Below are positions 49,142 to 61,131 of a DNA stretch of 64,000 bases, piece by piece. The position numbers were made by a program, and so were the translations under genes. Numbering within the stretch: the stretch's first letter is position 1; each line of letters begins with the position of its first letter. The notes below the pieces were generated by a model. The model saw only the letters and a list, made by a program, of their open reading frames with translations, made no database searches and had not been told where the DNA came from. Where the stretch lies: positions 70,398,028-70,462,027 of the forward strand of contig NC_088295.1 of NCBI RefSeq assembly GCF_032854445.1, given 5' to 3'. This DNA comes from Liolophura sinensis (taxonomy: Eukaryota; Mollusca; Polyplacophora; Chitonida; Chitonidae).

Positions 49142-50660
49142 AACTCTGTCAAAAAAGAAACGCAACCCCGGTATTTTAGAGATTTTAATATTTAGTTTTA
49201 GGACGGCACAACTTTTTTCTTATTGAAGACAAAAGTCAGAAATTTGGCACAATAAATAATCAAGATGGTCATGTTTAAAACTGTCTTTTCAAAAGTCATC
49301 TCACAGACACCAGTTGCTCACCAGGGGGCGTCTTCCTCAGTATCTCGTATGACCACCACGAGATGCAATCACTGCACGGCATCTCCTTGGACAAGAACGG
49401 ATAAGACGCCGGATTCTCTCCTGGGGAATGGCCCTCCACTCCTCCTGTAACGCAACGGCGAGCTGTTGAAGCGTCTGTGGCGGTGGCTGACGTTGACGCA
49501 CGTGTCGATCCAGAGTATCCCACAGGTGTTCAATAGGGTTGAAGTCTGGTGATTTAGAGGGCCACGGCAAGACATTGACGTTGGAATCCTGCAGAAAGTT
49601 CATTGTTGCACGTGCAGTATGAGGCCTGGCATTGACCTGTTGAAAAAGCTGTGTCTGTCGGTCAATAATCGGGAGAAGGTGAGGCTGTAACACGTGACTG
49701 ATGTAACGTTGGGCTGTCAGGTTCCCTGGAACGATCACCAAGTCTGATTTCTGGTTGTACGAGATGGCTCCCCAAACCATAACACTGCCTCCGCCAAATC
49801 TGTCCACCTGCCGGACGCAGATGGGCGCAAAGCGTTCATGACGTCTCCTATACACACGTTGTCTTCCGTCGTGACGTGTCAAAAGAAAACGGGATTCATC
49901 AGAAAACCAGATGCGCCTCCAGTTTTGTAAAGTCCATATCCTTACGTTGTTGCACCACCTGAGTCGTAGGCCTCGATGTAAGGGGCGTAGTACAGGTCTA
50001 CAGGCACGTAAACCCGCTTCTTTCAGACGGTTCCTAATCGTTTGAGCCGACACTCTCCTCAAACCTGGTATTTGTGTGGCAGTCACGGTTGGTAGGGCAT
50101 GCCGATTACGCAGGTGAAGGACCCGGATGTACCGATCTTGAAGTGGGGTCGTGATTCTTGGCCTTCCACTTCTCGGGCGATCGTTGGTCGAATTAAAGTT
50201 GTTGTAACGGCTCCAAAGTCGGGATATCGTTGTTTTGTGAACATTTAGGTGTCGTGGAATAGTACCAAAACTTTCTCCGGCTTGAAGACGACCAATGGCG
50301 ATATTTCGGTCGGCAGCACTCAGTCGCAGCATTTTACCGACTGCCTTTCGTCGACGAATATATGAATAAAATACGAAAGCACATGGGCTTTTATACACCC
50401 CCACACTATAACTGCCATTGACATGATTTACATGTGAATGGTTCTGAGTGCGACGTCAACAGGGTCAGTCCATGCGTTGTGACGTCATAAGCAATAAAAT
50501 ACACTTAGGAGAGAAAAGGCAGTTGTTTGGATGGTAATCTTCATTAAAACGTGTATAATTTCATTACATTTGGCTAAAATTTAGTTTGGAAGCAATAACT
50601 TTATTCGAACGAATTTTTGATATCCGAGGACAGGGGTTGCGTTTCTTTTTTGACAGAGTT
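49142..50660 (-). mobile_element. Tc1/mariner-type DNA transposon, copy A (1519 bp)
   Basis: The ends are inverted repeats: aactctgtcaaaaaagaaac on the left and its complement on the right (cttttttgacagagtt to 50660). A TA follows the right end; the two bases before the left end are AA, so one target-site TA seems mutated. The transposase is on the minus strand. The element is nearly identical to copy B at 53189-54706, in opposite orientation. Confidence 0.95.
49337..50332 (-). CDS. Tc1-type transposase, full length, second catalytic Asp replaced
   Basis: The enzyme would cut and join transposon ends in the nucleus. I take the ATG at 50332 (MLRLSAADRN, the usual family start), giving 331 residues, a typical Tc1 length. 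The frame is open upstream to 50404, but those residues do not look like the family. Visible parts are an N-terminal HTH region (about 1-45), a GRPR motif near 56-59, a second HTH (about 62-110), and the DDE domain. The catalytic residues expected are D145 (WFSDE), a D at 233, and E268 (NPIEHLW), with exactly 34 residues between the last two (DD34E). Position 233 is Val (QQVNARPH, where families have QQDNARPH), so the enzyme is predicted to be inactive despite its intact frame. Copy B has the same Val. Confidence 0.93.
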   Translation of the reverse strand: MLRLSAADRNIAIGRLQAGESFGTIPRHLNVHKTTISRLWSRYNNFNSTNDRPRSGRPRITTPLQDRYIRVLHLRNRHALPTVTATQIPGLRRVSAQTIRNRLKEAGLRACRPVLRPLHRGLRLRWCNNVRIWTLQNWRRIWFSDESRFLLTRHDGRQRVYRRRHERFAPICVRQVDRFGGGSVMVWGAISYNQKSDLVIVPGNLTAQRYISHVLQPHLLPIIDRQTQLFQQVNARPHTARATMNFLQDSNVNVLPWPSKSPDFNPIEHLWDTLDRHVRQRQPPPQTLQQLAVALQEEWRAIPQERIRRLIRSCPRRCRAVIASRGGHTRY

Positions 50661-51357
50661 TATTCCTCAGTATGACTTTTAACCTCACTGAAAGGGATAA
50701 GTTCCTAAGTTATGTTTCCATTCATTAGAAAGGGTTTGCATCGGTACAAATTGTACGTGTAAATGCTGGGGTGAGTTAAGCACACAGAAATATCAATCCT
50801 TTCGTCCATCCGAGCCGTGCGTATCAGATATGTAGCCTTATTTCTGATGACTTAAGGAATTTCGTATAGAAAATTTCATGAATACATCACATGTTGTAAT
50901 GATACATCAGACTTATTTCGATAATGTATAGTAGGCCTATGATTGTTCCCCACCCCATTGTTATAAAGGAAAATTTATATTATACAATAACGCTCTGAGC
51001 GTATGTGCTGTTCCATTGGATTCTGCTCGCTTCTGTACCCATGATGAGAGGGAACGGGCCAGAACCCAGGGGGAAACCCACGGCCATCCGCAGCTTCCTG
51101 ATTGATCTTCCCACGCTGGCTATATGACTACTATATGTAGTCATTAAAGTCAACCGGTTTCATGTTAATAGACCTAACATTTTTTCGTAATACTTATTGT
51201 ATCAGTGAGATGTGTGATTACTGTGTGACATGTTCGGGCATATAGTCTATTATCATTTGCCGCTTCTAGTTAGGGATGGTCTGTTATCAACCTACGCTTG
51301 GTCGCACTATATTAACTGAAATATTCTTGAGTACGGCAGATAGCTCTAATAAAATAA
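50661..51357. other. Unassigned stretch with SINE scraps
   Basis: No gene seen. About 51035-51125 is a reversed fragment of SINE family 1 (gggggaaacccacggccatc then ttcccacg). About 51278-51357 resembles the SINE tail in + orientation (gtctgttatcaacct, attcttgagtacggc, aataaaataa). Confidence 0.6.
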
Positions 51358-52080
51358 ATGAATAATATATATTATACAACGGACGAGTTACGAACTAGCA
51401 ACCCAGATGTCCCCATTTTGTCTCCAGCTTATTGGTGTCGTCACACTTTGCCATCTACGTCTATCCATGTTCTCCAGGAGTTCACACAGTGGGAGAATTC
51501 TCTTAAGCAAGCATTCAAACCCATTCGACAGGACTTCGTTGAAAGCCACATTAAGAGACTCCTCTCCCTCGGATCAACTCCATCTTCAACCTCTTCATTC
51601 ACCACAAACGGGGATCCTTATAACTGTGTTAGGTTTCATCACCCTCATCAACGTACCACTGGAAAACCATGTTTTGTCAACCGACGTTCCTTTGAAAGTG
51701 TTTCTGCTGTCCTGGATCACATCATCCAAGAAACTGGCGTTGAGAGTTCCTGGAACTGGACAGTAGTGGACTATCATTGTCTTCCAGACGACCTCATCAT
51801 GAAGACCATCGGCAATACTTACAGGTCCCAACAGAGTCCAGCAACGATCACAATTGGACACCAGGATTTTTGCGACCATGGTCTGCAAAGCATCTGTGCC
51901 AGCTAGGGGAGGAACATCGACAGTACAGGGACACTCTACTAATCATCGGGCCTAGCCACATGGAGATGAACATCAAAAAAGCCTGGCCGTGAAAATGGGG
52001 TTTTAGAACCCCCAACGCCCAGAACAATGTGCATTACTGTCATGATTATGACAAGGTCTGGCAGATGGTCCTTGTTGCCT
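51358..52080 (+). pseudogene. Decayed ORF of an unrecognised protein family
   Basis: A 182-codon frame (51358-51906) is open and protein-like, with IHVLQEFTQWENSLKQAF, then VSAVLDHIIQETG and WNWTVVDYHCLPDDLIMKTI. Coding character continues in another frame: EHRQYRDTLLIIGPSHMEMN (about 51910-51970) and then FRTPNAQNNVHYCHDYDKVW (about 52000-52060) and WQMVLVALYSVTDDLLRGF. It recalls large predicted proteins of unknown function that are repeated in marine invertebrate genomes, but I cannot name the family. At least two frame changes make it a pseudogene. It lies between the two Tc1 copies. Confidence 0.45.
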
Positions 52081-52809
52081 TATATAGCGTCACAGATGAT
52101 CTCCTCCGAGGCTTCTGATCCTCCAACAAATGGATTTCTTGGATGGTGTTCCACTTCGTCATTTTACCGTGTGTCCTTCCTGTCCGAGTTCGTCCTGACT
52201 TACCAGTTGTCTGTGTTTGCGTACCGTTATTGTGTCCGACGTAACAAGTCGGAAGTGATGACTGCCGCCAGAGTGAAGTTTGATTCCTTGTCCCACGGAG
52301 TCGGGAAATCCAGCTATCAGCCTGGATTCCCTCATCAGTCCCCAACGTCCTCTTGGTGTCCACAACACGCAACAGATTGAAGCTGTGTCCATCAGTGGAC
52401 ATCCAGGTCGTGGAGAAGGAGGGGGCTTCATCCTTGAAGCATGCAACAGGAATGTCAAGAGATGGCTTCCCCCAGGATGACCCATGGAGAAACGTTGGAC
52501 CCGCCGCTGCAGGACGGTTAACTTCAGTCGGTAAATAAAATAAATGATGTATTCCATGAACCAAAATATATCACCAGGTGTAGTAATAGACTTACATAAG
52601 TGAAAAATTGTGGTTATTCATCCAGACACTGGGTTCATCCGATTATCAATTTGTTACCTGCCTTGTACAGTTCACGCAAATGTAACTACTACTGCTTTGC
52701 CATTAATTAAGATTTATATCCTAAGTAGTGAATTCCTATAAAGTTCCTGTAAAGCTTGCAAACACTAACACACAATGAAATGACCAAGAACACGAATAAT
52801 TATCTCTTT
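52081..52809. other. Unassigned stretch
   Basis: Overlapping open frames occur on both strands (52159-52557 and 52046-52564 minus, 52027-52380 plus). None has a family signature. The left part may continue the decayed ORF. Confidence 0.35.
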
Positions 52810-53040
52810 ACCCTGTCAGCTGGGCAAAACCATTTTAATTTTTTAAAGTCTCTGGGTTTTCCAAATACCCCGCAACAATCAGGATGTGCCCACCAGTTAC
52901 ATCCATCACCTCACACTCGATCCACACTATCCCGGCGGCGTCCTGCGGGCTGTTATGGAGGAGGTGACACACCATACAACGTTTGATGCCTTCTTCTTGA
53001 GATGTTGATGGTGGTCTTGGCGCATCCCCCAATGGGCCCG
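52810..53040 (-). pseudogene. Decayed PHD-like zinc finger
   Basis: On the minus strand a frame reads CMVCHLLHNSP, then IVWIECE. Just after, in another frame, it reads CNWWAHPDCCGVFGKPRDF and KLKWFCPADR. The order Cys-x2-Cys, Trp-x2-Cys, Cys, Trp-x-His-x2-Cys, Trp-Phe-Cys is that of a PHD finger (C4HC3). One frame change and a missing last Cys indicate decay. PHD fingers end some transposon-borne proteins as well as host chromatin proteins, so the origin is open. Confidence 0.45.
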
Positions 53041-53188
53041 GAACCGCCTAAACAAAAAATCATTGCTTCGTTAAAATGACTGCTGTCCATACGTAAAATA
53101 CACATAATGGGGTGCTAAATATATAATAAATATCTATTTGAAAACGCAGCTTGGTTTTTAACATTGCAATCACTGATTTCCTCTAATA

Positions 53189-54706
53189 AACTCTGTCAAA
53201 AAAGAAACGCAACCCCTGTCTTCGGATATCAAAAATTCGTTCGAATAAAGTTATTGCTTCCAAACTAAATTTTAGCCAAATGTAATGAAATTATACACGT
53301 TTTAATGAAGATTACCATCCAAACAACTGCCTTTTCTCTCCTAAGTGTATTTTATTGCTTATGACGTCACAACGCATGGACTGACCCTGTTGACGTCGCA
53401 CTCAGAACCATTCACATGTAAATCATGTCAATGGCAGTTATAGTGTGGGGGTGTATAAAAGCCCATGTGCTTTCGTATTTTATTCATATATTCGTCGACG
53501 AAAGGCAGTCGGTAAAATGCTGCGACTGAGTGCTGCCGACCGAAATATCGCCATTGGTCGTCTTCAAGCCGGAGAAAGTTTTGGTACTATTCCACGACAC
53601 CTAAATGTTCACAAAACAACGATATCCCGACTTTGGAGCCGTTACAACAACTTTAATTCGACCAACGATCGCCCGAGAAGTGGAAGGCCAAGAATCACGA
53701 CCCCACTTCAAGATCGGTACATCCGGGTCCTTCACCTGCTTAATCGGCATGCCCTACCAACCGTGACTGCCACACAAATACCAGGTTTGAGGAGAGTGTC
53801 GGCTCAAACGATTAGGAACCGTCTGAAAGAAGCGGGTTTACGTGCCTGTAGACCTGTACTACGCCCCTTACATCGAGGCCTACGACTCAGGTGGTGCAAC
53901 AACGTAAGGATATTGTTTTACAAAACTGGAGGCGCATCTGGTTTTCTGATGAATCCCGTTTTCTTTTGACACGTCACGACGGAAGACAACGTGTGTATAG
54001 GAGACGTCATGAACGCTTTGCGCCCATCTGCGTCCGGCAGGTGGACAGATTTGGCGGAGGCAGTGTTATGGTTTGGGGAGCCATCTCGTACAACCAGAAA
54101 TCAGACTTGGTGATCGTTCCAGGGAACCTGACAGCCCAACGTTACATCAACCACGTGTTACAGCCTCACCTTCTCCCGATTATTGACCAACAGACACAGC
54201 TTTTTCAACAGGTCAATGCCAGGCCTCATACTGCACGTGCAACAATGAACTTTCTGCAGGATTCCAACGTCAATGTCTTGCCGTGGCCCTCTAAATCACC
54301 AGACCTCAACCCTATTGAACACCTGTGGGATACTCTGGATCGACACGTGCGTCAACGTCAGCCACCGCCACAGACGCTTCAACAGCTCGCCGTTGCGTTA
54401 CAGGAGGAGTGGAGGGCCATTCCCCAGGAGAGAATCCGGCGTCTTATCCGTTCTTGTCCAAGGAGATGCCGTGCAGTGATTGCATCTCGTGGTGGTCATA
54501 CGAGATACTGAGGAAGACGCCCCCTGGTGAACAACTGGTGTCCGTGAGATGACTTTTGAAAAGACAGTTTTAAACATGACCATCTTGATTATTTATTGTG
54601 CCAAATTTCTGACTTCTGTCTTCAATAAGAAAAAAGTTGTGCCGTCCTAAAACTAAATATTAAAATCTCTAAAATACCGGGGTTGCGTTTCCTTTTTGAC
54701 AGAGTT
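53189..54706 (+). mobile_element. Tc1/mariner-type DNA transposon, copy B (1518 bp)
   Basis: The inverted terminal repeats aactctgtcaaaaaagaaac and cctttttgacagagtt are flanked on both sides by TA (53187-53188 and 54707-54708), the expected target-site duplication. It is nearly identical to copy A and lies on the opposite strand 2.5 kb away. Confidence 0.96.
53517..54511 (+). pseudogene. Tc1-type transposase broken by a frameshift
   Basis: It is the same protein as at 49337-50332, beginning MLRLSAADRN. A one-base loss near 53912-53916 (ggatattgtttta against ggatatggacttta in copy A) shifts the frame just before WFSDE, so two frames cover it (53445-53969 and 53891-54511). The second catalytic position is Val, as in copy A. 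Confidence 0.93.
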
Positions 54707-54708
54707 TA

Positions 54709-55339
54709 TTAATTGCAATTTGGCCTACAACGTAACAATTAATGTTTACAAATCTTGATCATTCCAATTTAACATATCAACTGTTTAAAAATGTTAAGGT
54801 GATGGATATATCTATCAATTCCAGAAATTGATATAAACGTCTGAAATTTTGTATTTTGAAAATAAAATAATCAATACTTTGGATTGGACGTCGATGTAAT
54901 TATTTTTTGCTGGAGGTGAGTAGGCTGATTTGTATTCTACCTGATTCTACTCCCATCCACTGAGGGACAAACTTTTTGGTTGTGTTTAAATTTTTCATTG
55001 CACCACCTTAAAAACATAAAATAATGATTTTTACAGAACGTTGGTATATTTGTCTTTTGTTATTTTTCAATTACCGGATGTTACTTTGGCCGAGTGTTTT
55101 TTCTGTAAGAGACAAACAAATCGAATATTATTCAATGTATTTGTGCAGGATTAAAGCATTTTCACAGCAGGCAGTATTAATTGCTTGAATGTGTCTGTTT
55201 CTGGTTCATTTTTGTCCTTTATGTTTAGTATTAGTATAATCAGAAGATCTGATAGGACGAAAGTTTATAGATATTTGATCATAAAAACATTGTTTACTTT
55301 ATTATGAAATATCGTTGTTATTTTCTGTTTTATCTACAG
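54709..55339. other. Unassigned AT-rich stretch
   Basis: No gene or repeat recognised. It ends in a pyrimidine-rich acceptor-like signal (ttctgttttatctacag). Confidence 0.4.
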
Positions 55340-55377
55340 GTGCGTCTCGGGTGTACCGGGTGTTCAGGTGTACTGGC

Positions 55378-55455
55378 TGTTCAAGTGACGTATTACCGCG
55401 TGTTCAAATACTTGAACACCCGGTAATGTGTCATTTGAACACCCGCTTGACGTCA
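55378..55455. promoter_or_regulatory. Imperfect 64-bp palindrome with a full CRE site beside it
   Basis: 55378-55441 reads nearly the same on both strands, with the arms tgttcaagtgacgtattacc and tgttcaaatgacacattacc. The motif gtgttcaagtgacg recurs reversed at 55444-55466. TGACGTCA, the consensus CREB/ATF site, is at 55448-55455, and a half site TGACGTA is at 55386-55392. It may be regulatory, or a small mobile or satellite remnant; the sequence alone does not decide. Confidence 0.5.
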
Positions 55456-55495
55456 CTTGAACACCCAAGGTCGTGTACATTCCGTTGCTAAATCG

Positions 55496-56335
55496 GTTGG
55501 TATGGGGGATGAATGACTTGCTGCAAACAATGGAGCCAGTGTGTAACACAGGCTGATGTAATAAATGTTGTTGGGAAACATCATTACACAATAGGAACAT
55601 AAATCCGACAAAGCGGACATTAACTCCGTAGGGAAAAGCCCGAAGAAAGTATAGCAAAAATGTGTTCACCAACATATAAAACAGAGGAAAACACAAGTTT
55701 GCATTGTTCCATCTTGACGAGAACATGCGAAAGAAATCTTTCAACCCAGTAGTGCGAGTCTCATTAAAGGAGAAGAAAATTTAAATATCAAACAAATACT
55801 ACTGAATAGAGTATGCATTTCCTCGTATGCGCATGCCATAAAAATTCTAATATGGACCTCAAGTTGATAAATTATAAATAAATTCAGCGCCAAAATCCGC
55901 TGTGGGCGTCTCCATTTTGCCTAAGAACTAGTCCTGAAGTCTTCTGTGTTAGGCAGAGAATTTCTGTCGGAAACCGCAGAAGCGCATTTCGTGCTTTTTC
56001 GGTAGAAAATGAACGTGACCGGCCAACCGCTGGTACTTCGCATTGCTTCGGTGATTACCACTTGACGATCGGAAAACCAGAATCTTGGACGTCGGTTCCG
56101 AGTTTACACGAACAAGCCGGCAGTTACAACGGCTCTCATTGGCTGAAAGGCAACACCCCCCCCCCCCCCCAGCATGAATTACTGGCTGTTAAAGATGGAG
56201 GATATGATGGACAGCGATTTATGCCAGCTTTGCCGTTTTCAGGCCTTTACGTACATGTCGAGAAAATCGCAAAATAATGTAGCAGGCACCAACAGATAGA
56301 TCAAAAATGTGATCTTTACAGCCTATGGTGCCATT
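55496..56335. other. Unassigned stretch with a C tract
   Basis: No gene recognised. About 55880-56280 is richer in G+C and CpG than its surroundings and includes a C run at 56155-56170. It could be a promoter or first-exon region, but no motif proves it. Confidence 0.3.
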
Positions 56336-57776
56336 TTAAAAATTTTCTTCTGCTGTAAATAATCTACCCAAAGACATTAGACAAAAGGCTGTCACCTTAC
56401 CTGCTTTATCCATTAATCCCAAGCAACGTTTGCTTTTCTCGTTTATTATCTTGGTGTTCCAAAGAAAATCTAAAATAATCCTCTTCATTTCCTTGATAAA
56501 ATTGTGCATTGAGGCAAAACAGCCAGGTGATACCAAATTTTCTTCATTAGTAAAGTCAATATAATACTTACTTTCATCCAGATGGACAACTTCCGCTGTT
56601 TCCACATGTTAGCAATTGATTTAACATTTGTCATTTTCCGATTCCAATTTGGTTCATCGCACAGCCTCTGGTCCCTTCCTAGATGAACCCAAAGTACACT
56701 GACATTATCTTTGGCTACTGGCATGCATGTTTTCAGTATTCTACATTATGTACGACTCCAGAACAGCAGATTTCTGACTTGTCCGCAATTAGCTTGGCGT
56801 TGGACCCCGTGCCAGATTTTTAACTGTATTAAATGACATTTGTGAGTGGTCCTTGACCAGCAACGGTATCATTTGCGTCATCATCATGTTGGAAAAGTAA
56901 ACACTGTGTTTTGGTACAGGGTATAGCTGTGCCCATAATTGATTGCGAGTGTCTGATTAATGATCCAAGCAGCGCCACATCGCACAAAGAGCTGAAATCG
57001 GGTAACCTTGTCGAACACACTTGCATATTGTAAAATGTCTACTGACATGTCCGTTACATTTCACCACACCTCTAATATCGGTGTAAAAAATCCATTTACA
57101 AATATTTTCACCAAAACCATAATCTCTTTAGAAAATAAAAAATCGTGTGAGACTCTATCAAAGGATTTTTCGTGATCTAACTTAATAAAGTGTCATTATA
57201 CATTATCGTTTTCGACAAAATAGTCTCTCAAACTGCATATTGCGTCTGCTATGTCTCTATCAGGAACACAGCATGTCTGACATTCATTAATAGCAGATTA
57301 ATAGCAGATCCAGTCTGTTCGCCTGACATCTTGAATTATCTTGAAGTAATCGTCATTTAGGAGACTAATAGGTTTCCAATTTCTAAGCTTGGTTCTACCT
57401 CCTGTTTGACTATAACTCACCCACGCTAAAAATCTCCCTATATAGCTCATGTAAAACAGGGCACAACACGCCACTAAAGTACAAATATAATTCAACAGTA
57501 AGGCCATCAGTGTCCAGATTTTTATTTCGAGGCATACCATTTAGTGCTTCCTTAATTTCTATAAATGACAATGATTGTTCACAAAATAAAATATCTTCTT
57601 GGCTCAGGGTTGCCTTAATAGATGATAATATAGATTCCTTTGCCAAGTCATCGGTTTCGTCTTTTTGGTACAAATCTCTGTAGAAGGAAAATATCTCTTC
57701 TAATATTTCATCACAGTGACCCACTGCACTTCCATTAGATAATATTGTAACGCGGTATGGGGCCTGCTGCATTGAT
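56336..57776 (-). mobile_element. LINE ORF2 relic, RT region and C-terminal part
   Basis: Read right to left on the minus strand: EILEEIFSFYRDLYQ and EALNGMPRNKN with DTDGLTVELY (RT start), RTKLRNWKPISLLN, CVPDRDIADAICSLRDYFVE, LDHEKSFDRVSHDFLF, then a FQHDDDAND box relic near 56890, and finally VLWVHLGRDQRLCDEPNWNRK and MWKQRKLSIWMKV after the catalytic region. This is the order of an L1/Tx1-type ORF2. Many frame changes and stops show it is old and inactive. Confidence 0.8.
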
Positions 57777-58767
57777 CAGTCTACGAAGTACAGCCCACTT
57801 GGCCTAATTTACTTCATCCGGCAGTGAGTTTATACATCAAGGCCGGTCGTCAGTGTTATCACTCCAATATGGTATTTATAACCGAATTCAGGCTTGGTGT
57901 GGCTTAACTACGAATATGGTAGGCTACTATAACCAGTCCATTCACGTTGTGAATGCTGTATGACATTTGTTCTCCTGTTCCGGACACAAATAACGCTCTG
58001 GTTAAGTAACGGCAAGAGAGAGGAAAACCAAATAAGATATAGGTTATTATAGAGTCTGTTTAGTAGCTTTGTCCCGCCCTTTTAAATCTAATAACCAGAA
58101 GGCAAACCCATCCAGTTAATAGTCACTTTTAGATCCGTATATCTTGGTGTAGCACCAAGCTGAGTTACTAATTAACTTGGTTTCGTGACAAGTTGAGTGT
58201 TACCAGTTTACCATCCCAGTGTAAAAATGCTCCAGTCCTTGCTATTTATCGGCACCAGTAAATGCGCATATTGCGTATTTTTGTGAACATTACCTTCATT
58301 GGTACGATCTGTGCGACTCCGAGTCAGGTAACTGGACTGGCTTGTCCTCTGAATGTCCCGCTTTTTATACTGTAATGAACGGAAGTGTTACGTTGCCAAA
58401 TAATGATGCACTACACTCCCTGACTGGGTGGGTTGGGATGTAACAAGGCCTCTGATTGGTCGAGGCATGATTTACAGGCATGATGAAGACGGACAGTCAT
58501 CGCAATGTGAAATATTGGCAGGGATGAATAACTTGCACAGCAGGTATCAATCTTTCAACCATGCGTTTTGTTAAACCTTGATACCCACAACACAGGGAAG
58601 CTCCCTGTAGCTTCCACGTTTGTGGTAACACCCTGTGCTGTAAAACGACATTAAATTATCCCGTGAGTGTCTCTCGTAGGATAGTCATTTCTTTACTCAT
58701 ACATTTCTTCGTCAGTCACTTCCAGTTCGGTTACAATATTATTAGAGGCGTACAGCATAGAGGGTAT
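57777..58767. other. Unassigned stretch
   Basis: No gene or repeat recognised. Confidence 0.4.
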
Positions 58768-59009
58768 TCAGCATGAAGAGGATAGTGCAACGACTGGTTG
58801 ACCCGTATCAGTATAATGGCTCGGGCGCGACGGCTTACTTGCCTTCGGTAAGTCGTCTCAGTGAAGCAGCGCTAGATAAAAGAGAGGTGGAAATCCGTCC
58901 TGCGACAAAGAGGTACATTACATACACCCTAAGCATTCCTTCGTCGTCATATGACTGAAAAATTGTTGAGTACGACGTTAAACCCCAAGCACTCACTCAC
59001 TCACTCATA
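58768..59009 (+). mobile_element. SINE (family 2), head missing
   Basis: Matches the copy at 61314-61650 from agcatgaagaggatagtg onward, through tagataaaagagaggtggaa and gtacgacgttaaacccc to a TCAC repeat tail. Confidence 0.87.
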
Positions 59010-60059
59010 GAGAGTAAACCCAGATCAGCGACGACCTGTAAGCAGCTCGGTGACACACTCATGCTGTTGTCCAAGTTTCTCTACAACGCCTGTGTCCCGA
59101 TCACTGCTAGGCATCTGTTGAACAAACACTCTCGGGCGGATCCTTCCACGACTTCTTTCTGAATTCTTCTCTCTATTGGCTTGGTATGTGGAAAAAAGAC
59201 ACCCACAAACTTCTCTTCACGACTTCAGTGCAAGGAAAGAACAAATCTCCAATCATTCCCCTGTCAGATCATACGTATCTTTCCCTCGAGGCACACAAGC
59301 AGGTAACGTGTTTAGTCCACATGCCATTTCCACCGCTGTTATCTAAATATCTGCTGAAAATTTCTTCACTTCTCGAAACTTCGCGTAAAGTGATAAATAT
59401 TTAGTATAGGTCTTGCGGGATAATGGGATTTCTTGATTTCTTCCGTGGTCTCCTGACAATCTCATAGTCTCCTTCATAGTAAAACACCAATCAAATAAAT
59501 AAATAAATAAATCAAAAAGTAATTTTTTACATTACACCCCGTTGCCTTTACAAATTACTCTTAGAAGAGATAGAAGAGAAGAGAAGAGATAACTTTGTGC
59601 CTGAAAGTCCTTGGCATAAACGACACTTAGATTTAACAATCTGTAAGAAGAACACATGCATGGAATGAACTTGAAAACAAAGCTGACTCAGTCCTGCCAA
59701 ATGTCCTTGTGGCTTGATATACATTTCAAAGACAATGGATGCGTTCATACAGAAGTAGAATTGAACTTTACACGCCAGTGAAATTGACTGAATCCTTTTC
59801 ATGAATTGCAAACTACAATGTGTCTGCAATACTTTACGTCAAGCATACGAAATATTGCTTTAACCTTAAACAGTCCATGAACACATTTCACACTGATAGT
59901 CCACTGATAGCAGTTACTGGAATCGCAGTGGTTTCCAAATCACACGACCAGAACGATTATCAGTATGATCGTTTGAAAAACTGTTGGGAGGGTAGACTAG
60001 ACGTGTCGCTCGGGTTATAGCTGTCTTACAACTGCTGTAACATCTGACAGATTTGGCAT
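59010..60059. other. Unassigned stretch with a SINE tail scrap
   Basis: No gene seen. About 59478-59512 looks like the end of SINE family 1 (gtaaaacaccaatcaaataa and an AAAT run). A GAAGA-rich run lies near 59565-59590. Confidence 0.45.
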
Positions 60060-60865
60060 AAATCTAGCCAAATACTGTAGGAATTAATACAGTATGGATA
60101 CAAGACGTATGCCATTTTGACATTCAGTTACATTCTGAGGTCGTGGCACGTCTCTAACAGCTCTTACCTTCTCAGGGTTGGCTTAAGACCTGGTGCTGTC
60201 ACAATATGTCCAGCATATGGGACTTCAGGTTGTCACTGCCGACACTTGATGATGTTTAGCCTCATGTTGTACTGTGATACTATCTCCAGAATGTTTCTGA
60301 GTCGTTCATCATATTCCTGGTCATTAGTCGCCCATACCAGGATGTCGGCCATTACCAAATCAGCACCTGGAACAGTCTCTAACATCTGTGACACAATTCG
60401 CTGGAAGACTTCCGGTGCAGATTTTATACTTCAATGTGGTAAATCTGAAACTACCAAACAGGTTAAGTGTGCACAACTTTGAACTTTCTTCATCCAGTTT
60501 TATCTGCCAAAAACCAAACTTGGGATCTAAGACTGAAAATATCTTGGCTCCTGGCATGTCTGACACAAACTCTTTGATTTTTTCATATGGTGGCGTTCCC
60601 GCTGTATTGCCCTATTTAAGTTACCATACTGTTCACTATTTCTGTGTTACATTTACACCCAGTTTAAGCATCCTACCTAGCCCATCTCTGATCTTGGCCT
60701 TAAGTGCTACTGGCACCTTTCTAAGAGGGTGGACAAAAGGTGGCACGGTTTAAGTTTAATAGAATGTTCTCCTGGAAGACATCCTGGACCTTCAAAGAGT
60801 TCAGGAAATTCATTCAAAATGTCGTTGTCCGATATTTAAGGGTTTGACAACTGTTCATTACCTGC

Positions 60866-61131
60866 ACAGATTTGATTTGATAGATTGGTGTTTTACGCCG
60901 TACTCAAGAATATTTCACTTATACAACGGCGACAAGCATTATGGTGGGTGGAAACCGGGAAGAGCCCGGGGGAATCCCATGACCATCCGCAGGTTGCTGC
61001 AGGCCTTCCCACGTATGGCCGGAGAGGAAGCCAGCATGAGCTGCACTTGAATTCACAGCGACCGCATTGGTGAGAGGTTCCTGGGTCTTTACGCTGCGCT
61101 AGCGCGCTGATCAACTGAGCCACGGAGGCCC
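60866..61131 (-). mobile_element. SINE (family 1), full length, minus strand
   Basis: The complement has a tRNA-like head (ggcctccgtggctcagttga, with an A-box-like core), a body with tacgtgggaaggcctgc and gcggatggtcatgggattcc, and the 3' end gagtacggcgtaaaacacca with an AT-rich tail. It is inserted in the Gypsy-like fossil. Confidence 0.9.

Noticed and set aside
55364-55744. 126-codon minus-strand frame
   Set aside because: It overlaps the palindrome, has no family signature, and hydrophobic runs alone do not support a gene.
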